Shown in pieces: positions 5,972-8,602 of a stretch of DNA of 8,602 nt. Where the stretch lies: assembly GCA_002505185.1 (NCBI GenBank), contig DAUP01000125.1, positions 23,077 through 31,678 of the forward strand, read 5' to 3'. The position numbers and the translations under genes are program-made. Positions within the stretch are counted from its first letter, which is position 1. Every line of letters starts with the position of its first letter. This stretch comes from Ferroplasmaceae archaeon UBA567. GTDB taxonomy: Archaea > Thermoplasmatota > Thermoplasmata > Thermoplasmatales > Thermoplasmataceae. The notes beneath the pieces were generated by a model. The model saw nothing but the letters and a program-made list of their open reading frames with translations. It was not told where the DNA came from and searched no databases.

Positions 5972-7470
5972 TGCAGGAAAACCCTCTTACCTGTGAAATA
6001 CAGCGGTATTTTGTATTCATTGCACCGTTTAATTACATCCTCATCCCTGATGGATCCTCCGGGCTGTATGATGGCATCTATACCATTTTTATAGCATTCA
6101 ATCACAGAATCGTCGAATGGAAGGTATGCATCAGATGCCAGAACAGACCCCTTGACATTGGTTCCTCCACGCTCGATTGCAATTTTTAATGCCTCGATCC
6201 TCGATGTCTGCCCTGCACCTATGCCCACTGTCGTCCTGTTCTTCGCAAGAACCATGGCATTGCTCTTTGTATGTGCAACAACCTTCCATGCAAATTCGAG
6301 GTCTTTCAATTTTTCTTTGCCCGCTTCAGTACCGGATTTCAATTCCAGTTTTCCGTACCTGTAATCCAGCCTTGACTGCACAAGAACTCCGCCTGATACA
6401 GAGGAAATAGCCTTTTCAGGATCCTTCTCCATAGAGCATTTCAGTATCCTCATGTTCTTTTTCTTCTTTAAAAGATTTAATGCATCGCGGTCATATTCCG
6501 GAGCTATCAGAACCTCAATGAATTTTTTCTGCATTTCCCTTGCAGTGTCCATGTCCAGCTTCCTGTTCAGTGCAACCACAAATCCGTATGCCGATTCAGG
6601 GTCTGCATTGTATGAATTTATAAATGCTTCCTTCAATGTGTCCGCACTGGATATTCCGGAAGGGGTCCGGTGTTTCACTATAATAGATGTAATGTCGTCA
6701 AAATCCTGAACAGTTTCCAGTGCTGCATTTGCATCCAGTATATTGTTATACGAAAGTTCTTTCCCATTGAGCTGTATGCCATTGGGTATTCCATATTTTT
6801 CATTGAGTTTGAACATGTATGCCTCCTGATCCGGGTTTTCACCGTATCTGAGGTCTGACCTCTCATAACCATGTATGAACAGTTCCTCGGGCTGGCACCC
6901 ATTCAATTTCCTGTAAAGCCTGTTATATATCTCTATATCATAGTTTGCAGATCTTGAAAATGCCCGGAGTCCAAGCAACTCACGGATTTTCATGTCTATT
7001 TCCCGGTTTTTCAATAATGCATTTTTTACCATACTGTAATCATCTGGATGTGAAAGCACTGCAACATTTTTATAATTCTTTGCTGCTGCCCTTATGAGTG
7101 ATAATCCCCCTATGTCTATGTTTTCTATCATTGCCTGAAGATCTCCTGACTTGGAAGCTTCCACAAATGGATAAAGGTTGCATATAACCATATCAAAATC
7201 TTTGTACCCATATTTTGATAATTGTTCATTGCTCTCACCGTCCCTCTTTGAAAGTACTCCTGAAAATATGGCAGGATGCAGTGTTTTCACCCTTCCACCA
7301 AGAAGATCGTCAAAACCGGTAAGCTGGGAGGAATTGTTTGCACTAATATTATTATCTTTCAGGAATTTCACAGTACCCTCAGTACCATAAATTTCATCAA
7401 TGTAATTTCCTATTGAACTTAAAAAATCTACCAGCCCAGTTTTATCATAGACACTTATAAGAACTCTCAT
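5968..7470 (-). CDS. purH: bifunctional AICAR transformylase / IMP cyclohydrolase
   Basis: This enzyme of 500 residues, near the usual length for the family, performs the last two steps of purine synthesis: formylation of AICAR using 10-formyl-tetrahydrofolate, then ring closure to IMP. The N-terminal cyclohydrolase (MGS-like) domain shows VLISVYDKTGLVDF (3-16), LTGFDDLLGGRVKTLHP (50-66) and IDIGGLSLIRAAAKN (118-132). The transformylase domain shows RYGENPDQEA (208-217), ELSYNNILDANAA (238-250), the catalytic pair K266-H267 in IVKHRTPSG, HTKSNAMVLAKN (400-411), GIGAGQTSRIEA (416-427) and QPGGSIRD (469-476). D214 replaces the histidine usual in GENPHQ. A TATA box at 7494-7503 sits at leaderless distance before the ATG. 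It is divergent from the 7633 gene and convergent with the protease gene. Confidence 0.96.
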   Translation of the reverse strand: MRVLISVYDKTGLVDFLSSIGNYIDEIYGTEGTVKFLKDNNISANNSSQLTGFDDLLGGRVKTLHPAIFSGVLSKRDGESNEQLSKYGYKDFDMVICNLYPFVEASKSGDLQAMIENIDIGGLSLIRAAAKNYKNVAVLSHPDDYSMVKNALLKNREIDMKIRELLGLRAFSRSANYDIEIYNRLYRKLNGCQPEELFIHGYERSDLRYGENPDQEAYMFKLNEKYGIPNGIQLNGKELSYNNILDANAALETVQDFDDITSIIVKHRTPSGISSADTLKEAFINSYNADPESAYGFVVALNRKLDMDTAREMQKKFIEVLIAPEYDRDALNLLKKKKNMRILKCSMEKDPEKAISSVSGGVLVQSRLDYRYGKLELKSGTEAGKEKLKDLEFAWKVVAHTKSNAMVLAKNRTTVGIGAGQTSRIEALKIAIERGGTNVKGSVLASDAYLPFDDSVIECYKNGIDAIIQPGGSIRDEDVIKRCNEYKIPLYFTGKRVFLH

Positions 7471-7493
7471 AGAACCCTATTAAAAAATGTCTT

Positions 7494-7503
7494 AAATATT
7501 TAT
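7494..7503 (-). promoter_or_regulatory. TATA box of purH
   Basis: On the minus strand ATAAATATTT is centred about 28 nt before the purH start codon, predicting a leaderless transcript. No purine-repressor-like operator is obvious around it. Confidence 0.55.
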
Positions 7504-7605
7504 TGCAGGAAAATATGGCAATTTAAAAGCCTGTATAAAAAGAGCACATGCAGAATATAATTTTGCTTTCCTGTTGATATCTTTTCTGTCGTTATTCAAA
7601 GCCCT

Positions 7606-7611
7606 TTTATA
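7606..7611 (+). promoter_or_regulatory. TATA box of the 7633 gene
   Basis: TTTATA is centred about 25 nt before the ATG at 7633 and favours that ATG over the TTG two codons upstream (7627). A second TATA-like TGTATAAAAAG at 7532-7542 lies farther upstream; no gene starts at a matching distance. Confidence 0.5.
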
Positions 7612-7632
7612 CCTGATTCTAATAGTTTGCCT

Positions 7633-8025
7633 ATGGAAATATTCAAAAAGGAAAGAATTCTTGACACTACCAAAAGCCTGGATGATCTGGTTAAAGCGTT
7701 CTCAACCTATTTAACTAACAATGGGTGGAGGGTACAGAGCAACGTAGAATCTGAGAAGGCGATTTTACAGGCACAGAAGTTCGGAATTCTCAGAGGCTTG
7801 ATAGCAGCTAACAGGGCATTAACCTTTGTATTCACCTCAGATGGTTCGCAAGTTAAAGTAGAAGTTGGTGTTGGCAAATTGCTAGGGGATATTGCAGTAA
7901 CCGCAATAGAAGTAATCCTTCTTTCTGAAATATTTATCATTGTTGATGTCCCGGAAATAGCATGGTCAGACCATGTGGAGAAGGAACTATTGAATGAGCT
8001 GCAGAACATTGCAACACAACAATAA
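7633..8025 (+). CDS. unrecognised small protein with a C-terminal hydrophobic segment
   Basis: The 130-residue protein (132 from the TTG at 7627) begins with a helix that starts around KSLDDLVKAFSTYLTNNGW (14-32). A beta meander follows (WRVQSNVESEKAILQAQKFG, ALTFVFTSDGSQVKVEVGVG). It then has a mostly hydrophobic stretch LLGDIAVTAIEVILLSEIFIIVDVPEIAW (83-111) containing single acidic residues, and ends in an amphipathic helix (about 112-127). The layout resembles small uncharacterised proteins in which a two-layer alpha/beta domain is tethered to the membrane by a short hairpin; this is inference. No catalytic motif is visible. It is divergent from purH and 26 bp upstream of the DUF5680-like gene, with which it may be cotranscribed. 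Confidence 0.75.
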   Translation: MEIFKKERILDTTKSLDDLVKAFSTYLTNNGWRVQSNVESEKAILQAQKFGILRGLIAANRALTFVFTSDGSQVKVEVGVGKLLGDIAVTAIEVILLSEIFIIVDVPEIAWSDHVEKELLNELQNIATQQ

Positions 8026-8051
8026 TATTATTGATTTAAAATAAACTAAAA

Positions 8052-8552
8052 ATGTTATCTGCCATATCACCATGCACATCCATGGATGAGGAGGATGTTA
8101 TTAAATTTCTAGGTGAAGCCAGGATAAAAGGATATGCGTCCGGAAAACCCTATTCTCCAGGCAGAATAGAAGGATTCAAGGAATTTTCATATGCAGATGG
8201 AAAACTGAAATACACAGATATGTATTCCGGTTCTATTTTCTTTATCGGTCAGGAAACCATATTTGACAATAATACTCCGGTATGGGGCATGGTATATTAC
8301 GGCGGAATTCTAAATGATGATTATGATGCCGGTGAAGTATATGACTTTCTTAGAAAGGCTTTAAGGGATATTCCAGAGGATCTGCCATTGAGAGGAAAAG
8401 AACTTTTCTCTGGCACTAAATTTGTATACAAAAATTCAGTACAGGGCGATATCTGGCATTTCATTGGCTATGAGGAAATTGAACATATGGAAAATACCAT
8501 CTATGAACTGCATTATTCTGGAGGATATATCGAGTCAACTACCCCTCCCTAA
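8052..8552 (+). CDS. DUF5680-like protein with a 3' end altered by an insertion sequence
   Basis: This protein of 166 residues matches the DUF5680 pattern as I know it: an N-terminal helix MDEEDVIKFLGEARIKGYAS (11-30), the stretch GFKEFSYADGKLKYTDMYSG (41-60), FIGQETIF (64-71), PVWGMVYYGG (76-85), and the helix GEVYDFLRKALRD (94-106). A second part, about 117-160, ends in an IWHFIGYEEIEH strand and a YELHYSGGYIE strand. The function of the family is unknown; in bacteria the domain is often fused to an XRE-type DNA-binding domain, absent here. ATG 8052 has an AT-rich TATA candidate about 25 nt upstream; ATG 8082, just before the conserved helix, is the alternative. The last five residues, STTPP, and the stop come from what looks like an IS200/IS605 right end, so the natural C-terminus may be lost. 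Confidence 0.8.
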   Translation: MLSAISPCTSMDEEDVIKFLGEARIKGYASGKPYSPGRIEGFKEFSYADGKLKYTDMYSGSIFFIGQETIFDNNTPVWGMVYYGGILNDDYDAGEVYDFLRKALRDIPEDLPLRGKELFSGTKFVYKNSVQGDIWHFIGYEEIEHMENTIYELHYSGGYIESTTPP

Positions 8553-8602
8553 CGGAAGGGCATGTCCCGTGAGGAACAGCGCAAGAGTTGATTAGGGGGC
8601 TT
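8534..8602 (-). mobile_element. putative IS200/IS605-type (TnpB) right end, continues past window
   Basis: On the minus strand this stretch begins AAGCCCCCTAA, contains the internal hairpin GGG-ACATG-CCC (8561-8571), and ends TTAGGGAGGGGTAGTTGAC. The CCCCCTAA and TTAGGG(A)GG arms can pair around the internal hairpin. AAGCCC...GGGTAGTTGAC ends with imperfect hairpins are, from memory, typical of right ends of archaeal and bacterial tnpB elements, where the same DNA encodes the 3' part of the guide (omega/re) RNA. The boundary is probably at 8533/8534, directly inside the DUF5680-like gene. The body of the element would lie right of the window, so tnpB cannot be confirmed here. Confidence 0.5.
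8539..8602 (-). CDS. possible C-terminal tail of TnpB, 5' part outside window
   Basis: A minus-strand frame enters from the right edge and runs 20 residues (SPLINSCAVPHGTCPSVREG) to the TAG that belongs to the GTAGTTGAC end. TnpB reading frames often run into the right-end hairpin in this way. The tail is poorly conserved in the family, so the call rests on position and on the element-end signature, not on homology. Confidence 0.3.
   Translation of the reverse strand, partial: SPLINSCAVPHGTCPSVREG

Noticed and set aside
7506..7573. CAGGAAA / TTTCCTG inverted repeat between purH and the 7633 gene
   Set aside because: Only 7-bp arms separated by 54 nt in AT-rich DNA; not distinguishable from chance.
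7548..7577. Tiny frame from ATG 7548 following a TATA-like sequence at 7532-7542
   Set aside because: It encodes only nine residues, starts too close to the TATA-like sequence, and has no other support.

Overview
The window looks like chromosome of an AT-rich archaeon of the Thermoplasmata, most likely a Ferroplasma/Acidiplasma/Cuniculiplasma-like acidophile; this placement is inference. The evidence is a tRNA gene without an encoded CCA end, TATA boxes about 25-30 nt upstream of most start codons with almost no leader, an archaeal type IA topoisomerase with C-terminal zinc fingers, and a presenilin-type aspartic protease beside it.

Left part (1-1961): a tRNA-Val(UAC) gene lies on the minus strand at 1889-1961. 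The last 14 nt of that gene plus 6 nt of its flank recur as a perfect 20-bp direct repeat at 170-189. This is the pattern left by integration into a tRNA 3' end. The roughly 1.7 kb between the copies holds three small genes: an orphan HicB-like protein, a class I SAM methyltransferase and a tandem-SH3 protein of a bacterial-looking type. No integrase lies between the repeats, so this is either a decayed element or a mini-element moved in trans. Left of the repeat there is only the possible tail of an unrecognised gene.

Middle part (2067-7470): this is a compact housekeeping core. Two small unrecognised genes meet tail to tail with overlapping stop codons. A promoter region with nested dyad symmetry follows, then topA. 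topA is followed by an overlapping presenilin-like membrane protease, which meets purH tail to tail, again with overlapping stop codons. TopA relaxes negatively supercoiled DNA. PurH carries out the last two steps of IMP synthesis. The protease cleaves within membranes.

Right part (7471-8602): after a divergent promoter region come a small protein with a hydrophobic segment and a DUF5680-like protein. The last codons of the DUF5680-like gene run into a sequence that, on the minus strand, resembles the right end of an IS200/IS605 (TnpB) element: a GC-rich hairpin region ending in GTAGTTGAC. The insertion sequence would continue past the right edge of the window and appears to have replaced the natural 3' end of the gene.
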